Positions 1 through 5,387 are shown, counted from the first letter of the stretch. The stretch is 5,387 nucleotides of DNA from Chitinophagaceae bacterium (GCA_025963615.1 JAOQAL010000713.1:1-5387), one strand, 5' to 3'. A program made the numbers and translations. Notes: a model not told the origin generated them from the letters alone.

Positions 1-102
1 GAACAGGCTACCAAGGCCATTGAATCCCTTAAAAATTATATTGTTGAAAAATTCCCCAGGTTTGAGGGCGCGGGAAGCAATCTGTTCGGAAAGTCAGAAT
101 AA
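1..102 (+). CDS. C-terminal end of an unidentified protein (5' truncated by window edge)
   Basis: Frame 1 is open from the first base and ends in two adjacent stop codons, TAA at 100-102 and TAA at 103-105. The 33 visible residues begin EQATKAIESLKNYIVEKF and end NLFGKSE. They form a charged, probably helical stretch followed by a Gly-rich tail, with no membrane segment. I do not recognise the family and assign no function. The reading frame is supported by the balanced amino-acid make-up and by the double stop followed by clearly non-coding sequence. A small GC hairpin (GCCGG/CCGGC, 110-122) lies just after the stop but has no U-tract. The strong hairpin at 235-276 is a more likely end for this transcript. 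The gene converges on the small - strand lipoprotein gene. Confidence 0.7.
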   Translation, partial: EQATKAIESLKNYIVEKFPRFEGAGSNLFGKSE

Positions 103-234
103 TAAACTGGCCGGAGCCCGGCATAAGACACCATTCTGTTTTAAATTTCTTTGCTTGTTGCTCTTATCAACGCTCCTTTTTTGAACAGTTTTGACGAAGG
201 AAGCGTGCCGGTCTTTACAACAACACTAAATAAA

Positions 235-276
235 AACATCACCCGGGTAACCGTTGAAGTTACCGGGGGTGATGTT
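235..276 (-). terminator. Strong hairpin between convergent genes; probable terminator of the small lipoprotein gene, possibly bidirectional
   Basis: The left arm (235-251, AACATCACCCGGGTAAC) pairs with the right arm (259-276) around a 7-nt loop. The stem is about 17 bp with a single extra base in the right arm. Read on the - strand, the stem runs into TTTTTATTT, an acceptable U-tract, and the hairpin starts 30 nt after the TAG stop of the lipoprotein gene. Read on the + strand it lies about 130 nt after the partial gene and has only a weak, delayed T run (293-297). It is therefore best assigned to the - strand, with a possible second role stopping the + strand transcript. Confidence 0.75.
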
Positions 277-305
277 ATTAATAAGAAGTAAATTTTTGAG
301 GAAAC

Positions 306-434
306 CTAATTCAACGATCTGCATTTCATTCCACGGGGATGATTTGCGGCATCAGAGGGTGTAAATGCACGGTTACATGCAGAGAATACTACAACAATAA
401 TCATAAGCAGTAAAAGGGTGTTTCGGTGTTTCAT
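306..434 (-). CDS. Very small predicted lipoprotein (42 aa)
   Basis: ATG is at 434-432 and the TAG stop at 308-306. The product has a textbook lipoprotein signal: MKHRN at the N-terminus, a hydrophobic core LLLLMIIVVV (residues 7-16), then the lipobox FSAC with the lipidated cysteine at position 20. The mature peptide would be only 23 residues, CNRAFTPSDAANHPRG followed by MKCRSLN, with a second cysteine at position 38 next to basic residues. There is no acidic surface-export signal (such as K-(D/E)2) right after the cysteine, so a periplasm-facing position in the outer membrane is the default guess. From memory, Bacteroidota genomes hold other tiny lipoproteins with an 'AA...K-C-basic' tail, which suggests a family; this was not checked. 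The gene has its own candidate promoter upstream and a strong terminator 30 nt downstream, and the nrdJ terminator lies between it and nrdJ. Function unknown. Confidence 0.75.
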   Translation of the reverse strand: MKHRNTLLLLMIIVVVFSACNRAFTPSDAANHPRGMKCRSLN

Positions 435-455
435 AGTGCAACGGCTTTAGCAGTT

Positions 456-486
456 CAAAATAAGCTCATTTAATTCCATTTTGCAA
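456..486 (-). promoter_or_regulatory. Candidate Bacteroidota-type promoter for the small lipoprotein gene
   Basis: On the - strand, TTG (486-484) is followed by a 20-nt spacer and TTATTTTG (463-456). The latter matches the Bacteroidota -7 consensus TAnnTTTG at all but one fixed position. This would start transcription about 15-20 nt upstream of the ATG at 434. No Shine-Dalgarno sequence precedes the ATG, which is common in this phylum. The motifs are short and AT-rich, so chance matches are possible. Confidence 0.4.
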
Positions 487-558
487 TAAATAGTCCCACC
501 TAAATATGCGATGGTGACCCCCGTATTTTACCGCAATTTATTTCCGGAAGTTTACCTG

Positions 559-591
559 AAAAAAGAATATCCCCCTGTATTTCAGGGGGAT
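559..591 (-). terminator. Intrinsic terminator of nrdJ
   Basis: On the - strand, a perfect 9-bp stem (ATCCCCCTG, arms at 583-591 and 569-577) closes a 5-nt loop (578-582) and is followed by ATTCTTTTTT (568-559). The stem begins 46 nt after the nrdJ stop codon. A GC-rich stem, short loop and U-run in the right orientation make this a standard Rho-independent terminator. It should separate nrdJ transcription from the downstream lipoprotein gene. Confidence 0.88.
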
Positions 592-637
592 TCATAGTGG
601 TACTTGTTTTATAGTCTTCCGTCCAGTTCGAAGCTTA

Positions 638-3600
638 TTAACTGCAGCCCATGCTATTGCCGCAATTCAAACATTTGTAACAGGTGCCGCTTCTGATCGT
701 AATATGCCCGCAGGTATTACAGGCGGGTGCGTCACTTTGCATATTTTTAGCAGCCGCATTGACTGCATCAAGACTTGTTGAAGTTTTTACCGGTTGGGCT
801 GCCCGATAGCTTTTTACTGGTTGAGGAGCCGCGCCGCCTGCTGAACCCGTCACACGCACACTGGACAATTCGGGTGCTTTCGCATATTCGAGATTGGTAG
901 GTACTTCATCCCAATCATCCGTGCCCACATTCATCACTTCGGGTTTGTCGAGTACATGCACCAGGTCTGTCCTTCCCAGGTATTCGTAACCCAACGCGCG
1001 GAAGATAAAGTCAACAATGGACGTGGTCGATTTAATATTCGGATGTTCTACAAAACCAGCCGGATCAAAACGGGTGAAGGCGAATTTGTCAACAAACTCT
1101 TCCAGGGGAACACCGTATTGCAAACCGATTGAAATGGAAATGGCAAAACAGTTCAGCATACTACGCATGGTAGCACCTTCTTTCGCCATGTCGATAAATA
1201 TCTCGCCTAACGTACCATCGCTGTATTCGCCCGTGCGGAGAAATATAGCCTGGCCATTAATCTTTGCTTTTTGTGTAAAGCCCCGGCGTTTGGCAGGAAG
1301 GGAACGGCGTTCAACAATACTTGCCAGCTTACGTTTCAGTTTGGTATCCGGGGAAGACTGAACTCTTTTCTGCACTTCTTCCAATAATTCTTCAACCGTC
1401 AGCTTACCCATGTCTACTATATTAGATTCAGAAACAACTGCTTGTCCGTTATCGGTTAGCTGTTGTGCGGGTTCAGCTTTTTGGGTCGTATCTTCTTTTT
1501 TCTTTTTATCGCTTTTATTACTGAGAGGTTGTGACATTTTCGACCCATCGCGGTATAATGCACAGGCTTTTAATCCAAGCTGCCAGCTCAGCAGGTAGGA
1601 ATCCGCAATTTCATCTACAGAAGCTTCGTTGGGCAGATTAATGGTTTTAGAAATCGCGCCACTGATAAATGGTTGTGTGGCGCCCATCATGCGGATATGG
1701 CCATGCGCATGAATGTAGCGCAGGCCTTTTTTTCCGCATTTGTTGGCACAGTCAAAAACGGGCAGGTGTTGCTCTTTCAGATAAGGAGCACCCTCAAGCA
1801 TCATGGTGCCACATACATAATCATTGGCGGCTTCAATCTGCTCTTCAGTAAATCCTAATGCTTCAAGCAGACTCCATTCAAAGTCATTGTATTGCTCTGG
1901 CGTAAACCCTAAACGTTGCAGGCATTCTTCACCCAACGTATATTTATTGAAAATAAATCCTATTTCAAATGCTGTCGCAGTAGCTGCTTCCAAACGTTTT
2001 ATCTCATCGGCTATAAAACCTTTTTCACTTAATGTTTGGTGATTGATATAAGGCGCTCCCGCGAAGGTAGCGGAGCCTACAGCATATTTTATTATGGTAT
2101 TAACTTCTTTGGCAGAATACCCGAGGTTTCTTAAAGCCGCAGGAACCGATTGATTGATAATTTTAAAATAACCGCCGCCGGAAAGCTTTTTAAACTTCAC
2201 CAACGCAAAGTCAGGCTCAACACCCGTTGTATCACAGTCCATCACCAGGCCAATCGTGCCGGTTGGAGCTATAACAGTAGTCTGTGCATTTCTGTAACCA
2301 AATTTTTCACCAAGTTCTACTGCATCATCCCAGGCTTTACAAGCCGCTGATAATAAATAATCAGGGCAATATTTTGCTTTGATTCCCTGTGGTTTCAGGC
2401 TTAGCCCTTCATATTCATCAGCATCATAGGCAGCCAGGCGATGGTTGCGCATTACTCGCAGCATACTTTCCTTGTTTTCTTCATACCGGGGAAAGGCTCC
2501 CTGTATTTCAGCCAGTTCTGCAGAGGTTTTGTAAGCTACCCCTGTCATGATCTCTGAAATTGCTCCCGCAATCGCCCTTGCCTCTTCGCTATCATAAGGG
2601 ATACCGCTCACCATTAATTCGGTACCAAGGTTGGCGAAACCTAAACCCAGCGTCCGGTATTCGTAACTTAATCTGGCAACTTCTTTAGACGGAAATTGCG
2701 CCATTAGCACCGATATCTCAAGTACGACTGTCCATAAGCGGCAATTATATTCATATCCTTCTACATCAAATAAATTCTTATCTGTATCAAAAAACCTGAT
2801 CAGGTTGGCTGATGCCAGGTTACACGCCGTATTGTCCAGGAACATGTATTCTGAGCAGGGATTGGAAGCCCTGATCTCGCCACCTGCAGGGCAGGTATGC
2901 CATTCATTGATCGTCGTGTTGAATTGGGTTCCGGGGTCAGCGCAACGCCAGGCAGCATAGGAAATCTGGTTCCATAATTCGCGGGCGGGAATTTTTTTCA
3001 TCACTCTTCCATCCATACGGCCTGTCAATTCCCAATCATCATCCTTCTTTAGTTTTTCAAAAAATGAATTGGGAATACGCACTGAATTATTGGAATTCTG
3101 ACCACTGACTGTTTTATAAGCTTCTCCTTCATAATCACTGGCATAACCAGCAGCAATAAGCGCTCCTACTTTTTTCTCCTCCTCCACTTTCCAGTTTATA
3201 AACTGAACGATTTCAGGATGATCCAGGTCGAGGCAAACCATTTTAGCCGCGCGACGTGTAGTACCGCCGCTTTTAATAGCCCCTGCAGCACGATCCCCGA
3301 TCTTAAGAAAACTCATTAATCCACTGGAAGTACCACCGCCGCTGAGTTTTTCTCCTTCGCCACGCAGGTTGGAATAATTGGTGCCAACACCGGATCCATA
3401 TTTAAATATCCGGGCTTCCCGAACCCATAAATCCATAATGCCACCTTCATTGACCAGGTCATCATCCACGCTTAAAATAAAACAGGCATGCGGCTGAGGA
3501 CGTTCGTAAGCAGAAGTAGATTTTTTTAATTCTCCATCTGTATCATCAACATAGTAATGGCCCTGTGGTTTTCCCTTAATACCATAGCTTTCGTATAAGC

Positions 3601-4030
3601 CGGTATTAAACCATTGAGGTGAATTGGGAGTACACATCTGGTTAAGGACACTATATACCAGTTCGTCATAAAACACCTGCGCATCTTTTGCAGAGGCAAA
3701 ATATCCGAAACGCTCACCCCATACCCGCCAGCAATTGGCTAAACGGTGAGCCACCTGTTTGGCAGAATTTTCTCTTCCCAAACTTCCATCCGGTTGCGGT
3801 ACGCCTGCTTTACGAAAATATTTTTGGGCAAGAATATCAGTTGCAATCTGACTCCACTGTTTAGGCACCTCAACATTATTCATCTCAAACACCACCTCGC
3901 CGCTTGGATTTCTTATTACGGAGGTACGGTAATCGTACTCAAACATGCCGAACACATCTTTATCGTCGCGTGTAAAGCGACGAAGGAATTGCAAGCCGCT
4001 TTTGGCGGATGCCTGTTTAATAGCTGACAT
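638..4030 (-). CDS. nrdJ: Adenosylcobalamin-dependent (class II) ribonucleotide reductase, NrdJ
   Basis: The 1130-residue product reduces ribonucleotides to deoxyribonucleotides in the cytoplasm, using adenosylcobalamin to generate the active-site thiyl radical instead of an NrdB-type radical subunit. Visible family landmarks are PNSPQWFNTGLYESYG (135-150), GSGVGTNYSNLRGEGEKLSG (212-231), SGQNSNNSVR (309-318), NPCSE (390-394), APTGTIG (588-594) and QPFISGAISKTINLP (786-800). By analogy with Thermotoga NrdJ, Cys392 would be the thiyl-radical cysteine with Asn390 and Glu394, and Cys183 and Cys403 the redox pair; the 11-residue spacing from Cys392 to Cys403 fits. After the catalytic barrel come a Lys-rich linker (about 837-870), a TSCPD-like domain (about 905-1018), a Ser/Ala-rich linker (about 1050-1100) and a six-cysteine tail (C1104, C1107, C1117, C1120, C1123, C1129) resembling a zinc ribbon or redox tail. 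No N-terminal ATP-cone is apparent, so dATP activity control is probably absent or different. The ATG at 4030-4028 has no clear Shine-Dalgarno. The frame is intact. No nrdB or B12 genes are adjacent. Confidence 0.97.
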   Translation of the reverse strand: MSAIKQASAKSGLQFLRRFTRDDKDVFGMFEYDYRTSVIRNPSGEVVFEMNNVEVPKQWSQIATDILAQKYFRKAGVPQPDGSLGRENSAKQVAHRLANCWRVWGERFGYFASAKDAQVFYDELVYSVLNQMCTPNSPQWFNTGLYESYGIKGKPQGHYYVDDTDGELKKSTSAYERPQPHACFILSVDDDLVNEGGIMDLWVREARIFKYGSGVGTNYSNLRGEGEKLSGGGTSSGLMSFLKIGDRAAGAIKSGGTTRRAAKMVCLDLDHPEIVQFINWKVEEEKKVGALIAAGYASDYEGEAYKTVSGQNSNNSVRIPNSFFEKLKKDDDWELTGRMDGRVMKKIPARELWNQISYAAWRCADPGTQFNTTINEWHTCPAGGEIRASNPCSEYMFLDNTACNLASANLIRFFDTDKNLFDVEGYEYNCRLWTVVLEISVLMAQFPSKEVARLSYEYRTLGLGFANLGTELMVSGIPYDSEEARAIAGAISEIMTGVAYKTSAELAEIQGAFPRYEENKESMLRVMRNHRLAAYDADEYEGLSLKPQGIKAKYCPDYLLSAACKAWDDAVELGEKFGYRNAQTTVIAPTGTIGLVMDCDTTGVEPDFALVKFKKLSGGGYFKIINQSVPAALRNLGYSAKEVNTIIKYAVGSATFAGAPYINHQTLSEKGFIADEIKRLEAATATAFEIGFIFNKYTLGEECLQRLGFTPEQYNDFEWSLLEALGFTEEQIEAANDYVCGTMMLEGAPYLKEQHLPVFDCANKCGKKGLRYIHAHGHIRMMGATQPFISGAISKTINLPNEASVDEIADSYLLSWQLGLKACALYRDGSKMSQPLSNKSDKKKKEDTTQKAEPAQQLTDNGQAVVSESNIVDMGKLTVEELLEEVQKRVQSSPDTKLKRKLASIVERRSLPAKRRGFTQKAKINGQAIFLRTGEYSDGTLGEIFIDMAKEGATMRSMLNCFAISISIGLQYGVPLEEFVDKFAFTRFDPAGFVEHPNIKSTTSIVDFIFRALGYEYLGRTDLVHVLDKPEVMNVGTDDWDEVPTNLEYAKAPELSSVRVTGSAGGAAPQPVKSYRAAQPVKTSTSLDAVNAAAKNMQSDAPACNTCGHITIRSGTCYKCLNCGNSMGCS

Positions 4031-4062
4031 AACTAAAAAGAATTTGCTGGTTTGATTAATTC

Positions 4063-4080
4063 CTTCTCAGGTGGGAGAAG
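4063..4080 (-). other. Small hairpin in the predicted nrdJ leader
   Basis: CTTCTC (4063-4068) and GAGAAG (4075-4080) form a 6-bp stem with a 6-nt loop. If transcription starts near 4081, as the candidate promoter suggests, the hairpin lies at the very 5' end of the nrdJ mRNA, where such a stem could protect the message. It could equally be chance. Confidence 0.25.
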
Positions 4081-4085
4081 TAAAA

Positions 4086-4115
4086 CGAAAGTATTTTTTG
4101 ATTTGTATATTTCAA
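4086..4115 (-). promoter_or_regulatory. nrdJ: Candidate nrdJ promoter (Bacteroidota -33/-7 type)
   Basis: On the - strand, TTG (4115-4113) is separated by 19 nt from TACTTTCG (4093-4086), which matches the TAnnTTTG consensus at all but one fixed position. Transcription would start near 4081, giving a leader of about 50 nt. The palindromic and DnaA-like sites at 4121-4151 sit just upstream of the -33 element, the usual place for an activator or repressor. The call rests on motif and spacing only. Confidence 0.45.
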
Positions 4116-4123
4116 TCGTACAG

Positions 4124-4151
4124 ATATACACATCTTGTGGATAATACACAA
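4124..4151. promoter_or_regulatory. DnaA-box-like cluster and overlapping palindromes upstream of nrdJ
   Basis: A 9-of-9 match to the DnaA box (TTATCCACA) lies on the - strand at 4144-4136. Two 8-of-9 matches to TTATACACA lie on the + strand at 4124-4132 (ATATACACA) and 4142-4150 (TAATACACA). The same bases contain a near-perfect 17-bp palindrome, TTGTGGATAATACACAA (4135-4151, 7 of 8 pairs complementary), and an overlapping CACA-TCT-TGTG (4129-4139). E. coli nrdAB is known to be controlled through DnaA boxes, so a replication-linked control site for nrdJ is plausible. The palindrome could instead be the operator of an unrelated dimeric regulator. Confidence 0.45.
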
Positions 4152-4208
4152 TGATAATGCCGAAGTGCCAGCCAGCAGTGCCTTAGCCGATTTTTTAACT
4201 TCCTGAGA

Positions 4209-4240
4209 AAAAAAATTTTGGAAAAAAATTTTGGAAAATT
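4209..4240. repeat. 13-bp tandem repeat of A-tract/T-tract type
   Basis: Two perfect copies of AAAAAAATTTTGG (4209-4221 and 4222-4234) are followed by a partial copy, AAAATT (4235-4240). AnTn tracts bend DNA, so this may be a curved segment about 180 bp upstream of the nrdJ start. The run is also prone to replication slippage, so copy number may vary between strains. Confidence 0.85.
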
Positions 4241-4480
4241 CGTATGGTATCACTAGAATAGGATATGCCCTTTACTAAAGTGACTGAAAGGTAAAACAGG
4301 CAAGCTTTTTTCCATTTATTTAGACTGAAAGAACTGCATTTACTGCTATTTCCGATATCGGCTCCTTTGAAAGCCTTGCCAGTAAAGTAATCATATGATG
4401 ATAAACTATCCAGAAAATAAAATTTCACGGTCCGGTTTTTTTTCAGCCTGTTTTACCCCAGGTACCCCGGTGCTTACTCA

Positions 4481-4511
4481 TTTGAAAAATCTATCCATTA
4501 TTTTGAAAAAT
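4481..4511. repeat. 10-bp direct repeat with 21-bp period
   Basis: TTTGAAAAAT occurs at 4481-4490 and again at 4502-4511, start to start 21 bp, which is two turns of the DNA helix and places both copies on the same face. It lies about 100 bp upstream of the GGGPS-like start. Such spacing suits a pair of protein-binding sites, but the words are AT-rich and may be coincidental. Confidence 0.4.
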
Positions 4512-4572
4512 AAGTGATAAATCAATGCCTTATTAATTGATTTTACCGATTCGCTAAAAAGCCGAAACTTTT

Positions 4573-4593
4573 TTGCATTTTTGCAATAAAGGA
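4573..4593 (+). promoter_or_regulatory. Inverted repeat and weak ribosome-binding region before the GGGPS-like gene
   Basis: TTGCA (4573-4577) and TGCAA (4582-4586) form a 5+4+5 inverted repeat, followed by AAAGGA (4588-4593), 12 nt before the ATG at 4606. AAAGGA is a weak, distant Shine-Dalgarno-like sequence, acceptable in Bacteroidota. CATTTTTG (4576-4583) resembles the -7 element TAnnTTTG, but no TTG lies at a suitable distance upstream, so I do not call a promoter. Confidence 0.3.
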
Positions 4594-4605
4594 ACCCGGT
4601 ATCGG

Positions 4606-5355
4606 ATGAAGATGACAATATACAAATCGCTGGAACAACGAAAAAAGCAGGGGGTTAAATCATTTGCCGTACTGATTGACCCGGATAAAATCAATACGCC
4701 TTTACTGGATGAGTTAATTGAGCTATCTCTTACGGCCCGGGTTGACTATTTTCTGGTGGGCGGCAGCCTCGTTATTTCCAATCACCTGGATGAATGTGTG
4801 CAGCATATTAAAAAGAGCTGCACAATACCTGTTATCCTTTTCCCCGGTAGTCCCAGCCAAATAAGCAAATATGCTGACGGGCTGCTCTACCTCTCCCTTA
4901 TTTCCGGGCGAAATCCTGAATTATTAATTGGCCAGCACGTCGTCTCTGCCCCATTTGTAAAACAAAGCGGGCTGGAAATCCTTTCTACTGGTTATATGGT
5001 TATTGATGGCGGTGCGCCTACAACCGTTTCTTATATCAGCAATGCGAGTCCGGTGCCGGCGGATAAAAATGAAATCGCGATGTGTACGGCCCTGGCAGGC
5101 GAAATGCTTGGAATGAAACTGATTTATATGGATGCGGGTAGCGGCGCTAAAAGGCCCATTACGGAAAGTATGATAAAAATTGTGGCCGATCATATAGAAG
5201 TTCCCCTGATTGTCGGCGGCGGTATCGCCAATCCTGAAAAAGCCTATCTGAATTGCAAAGCAGGCGCTGATGTTATTGTTGTTGGAAATGCTATTGAGAA
5301 AGATGAATCACTGATTAAAGAAATGAGTGATGCAGTACATTCAGTGCCCATATAA
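4606..5355 (+). CDS. Geranylgeranylglyceryl phosphate synthase family protein (GGGPS/PcrB, Bacteroidota group)
   Basis: The 249-residue product is a TIM-barrel prenyltransferase expected to join a polyprenyl diphosphate (probably geranylgeranyl) to sn-glycerol-1-phosphate with Mg2+, the first ether-bond step of archaeal-type lipids. Visible motifs, numbered from the ATG at 4606, are FAVLIDPDK (20-28; Asp25 a likely Mg2+ ligand), the GGS turn (52-54), ILFPGSPSQIS (77-87), LISGRNPE (98-105), YMDAGSGA (174-181), GGGI (204-207) and VVGNAIE (225-231); the last two are the phosphate-binding loops. The archaeal YxExGSG motif has Asp instead of Glu here (Asp176). Length is normal and the frame is intact. 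The frame stays open back to a TTG at 4573, but ATG 4606 (or ATG 4612) fits the family N-terminus better. No partner gene is visible downstream in the remaining 32 bp. PcrB proper is the heptaprenyl enzyme of Firmicutes; chain length cannot be settled from this reading. Confidence 0.93.
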   Translation: MKMTIYKSLEQRKKQGVKSFAVLIDPDKINTPLLDELIELSLTARVDYFLVGGSLVISNHLDECVQHIKKSCTIPVILFPGSPSQISKYADGLLYLSLISGRNPELLIGQHVVSAPFVKQSGLEILSTGYMVIDGGAPTTVSYISNASPVPADKNEIAMCTALAGEMLGMKLIYMDAGSGAKRPITESMIKIVADHIEVPLIVGGGIANPEKAYLNCKAGADVIVVGNAIEKDESLIKEMSDAVHSVPI

Positions 5356-5387
5356 ACTTGATCGGGTCTCACATTATTTTTCTCCAC
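5356..5387. other. Trailing sequence, nothing identified
   Basis: The 32 bases after the GGGPS-like stop contain no recognisable terminator, RBS or start codon. Any downstream gene or hairpin lies beyond the window. Confidence 0.6.

Larger units (their letters stand above)
4031..4605. other. Divergent intergenic region between nrdJ and the GGGPS-like gene
   Basis: This 575-bp AT-rich stretch separates the start of nrdJ (- strand) from the start of the GGGPS-like gene (+ strand). The nrdJ-proximal part (4063-4151) holds the candidate promoter, leader hairpin and DnaA-like cluster. The middle (4209-4240) holds the 13-bp tandem repeat. From 4245 to 4480 I see no convincing gene or RNA: the open frames on both strands are short, lack family resemblance, and are rich in Phe, Lys and Ser as expected of AT-rich non-coding DNA. 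The gene-proximal end has a spaced direct repeat (4481-4511) and a short inverted repeat (4573-4586). No cobalamin riboswitch core was recognised. Confidence 0.6.

Noticed and set aside
171..205. Weak inverted repeat CGCTCCTT / AAGGAAGCG
   Set aside because: Eight pairs with a bulge and an 18-nt loop, and no U-tract. Much weaker than the hairpin at 235-276.
1017..2350. Several 60-114 codon + strand open frames inside nrdJ
   Set aside because: All are antisense shadows of the conserved nrdJ coding frame, with no RBS or domain support.
4101..4151. Paired NrdR boxes upstream of nrdJ
   Set aside because: TATAT-like words are present, but no pair fits the 16-bp ACAC...GTGT palindromes spaced about three helical turns apart.
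4031..4200. Cobalamin riboswitch before the B12-dependent reductase
   Set aside because: A GGCACTG string occurs on the - strand (near 4170-4180), but the B12-box and the expected multi-stem core are not recognisable, and it lies upstream of the candidate promoter.
4056..4253. 65-codon open frame on the - strand in the nrdJ upstream region
   Set aside because: It covers the tandem repeat, the DnaA-like cluster and the candidate nrdJ promoter, and its composition is not protein-like. Regulatory sequence is the better reading.
4195..4428. 77-codon open frame on the - strand (GTG start)
   Set aside because: It starts with GTG, has no RBS, is rich in Phe, Ser and Lys as AT-rich non-coding DNA tends to be, and its end runs through the AnTn tandem repeat. 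No family resemblance.
4395..4517. 40-codon + strand open frame starting ATGATG
   Set aside because: No RBS, no signal or domain, and it spans the spaced direct repeat. Open by chance.
4573..4605. TTG start adding 11 residues to the GGGPS-like protein
   Set aside because: The added residues (MHFCNKGTRYR) do not resemble the family N-terminus, the TTG lies inside the inverted repeat, and the in-frame ATG at 4606 follows an AAAGGA sequence.
4924..5193. 89-codon - strand open frame inside the GGGPS-like gene
   Set aside because: It is antisense to conserved TIM-barrel motifs and has a His/Arg/Phe-rich make-up typical of a shadow frame.

Overview
The window looks like chromosomal DNA from the phylum Bacteroidota, probably near the Chitinophagaceae. 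The evidence is indirect. The B12-dependent ribonucleotide reductase and the GGGP-synthase-like protein both read like Bacteroidota versions of their families. Start codons lack strong Shine-Dalgarno sequences, and the candidate promoters fit the Bacteroidota -33 TTG / -7 TAnnTTTG pattern better than sigma70. No mobile element, CRISPR array, tRNA or rRNA was seen.

Layout from left to right: (1) the last 33 codons of an unidentified + strand gene (1-102); (2) a convergent, very small - strand gene (306-434) for a 42-residue predicted lipoprotein, with a strong hairpin terminator (235-276) between the two; (3) a - strand intrinsic terminator (559-591) ending the next gene; (4) a 1130-residue class II (adenosylcobalamin-dependent) ribonucleotide reductase, nrdJ, on the - strand (638-4030), which fills most of the window; (5) a 575-bp AT-rich divergent intergenic region (4031-4605) with a candidate nrdJ promoter, a cluster of DnaA-box-like and palindromic sites just upstream of it, a 13-bp tandem repeat of AnTn type and a 21-bp-spaced direct repeat; (6) a + strand gene (4606-5355) for a 249-residue TIM-barrel prenylglyceryl phosphate synthase of the GGGPS/PcrB family; (7) 32 bp of trailing sequence.

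The genes do not form one pathway. NrdJ makes deoxyribonucleotides for DNA synthesis. The GGGPS-like enzyme is expected to make an archaeal-type sn-glycerol-1-phosphate ether-lipid precursor, whose role in Bacteroidota is not settled. The lipoprotein has no assigned function. nrdJ and the lipoprotein gene share a strand but are separated by a terminator, so they are probably separate transcripts.

The observations most worth a second look are the tiny lipoprotein gene, the DnaA-box cluster placed just upstream of the putative nrdJ promoter, and the archaeal-type lipid enzyme. No clearly new multi-gene system is visible; most of the window is ordinary core-genome content.
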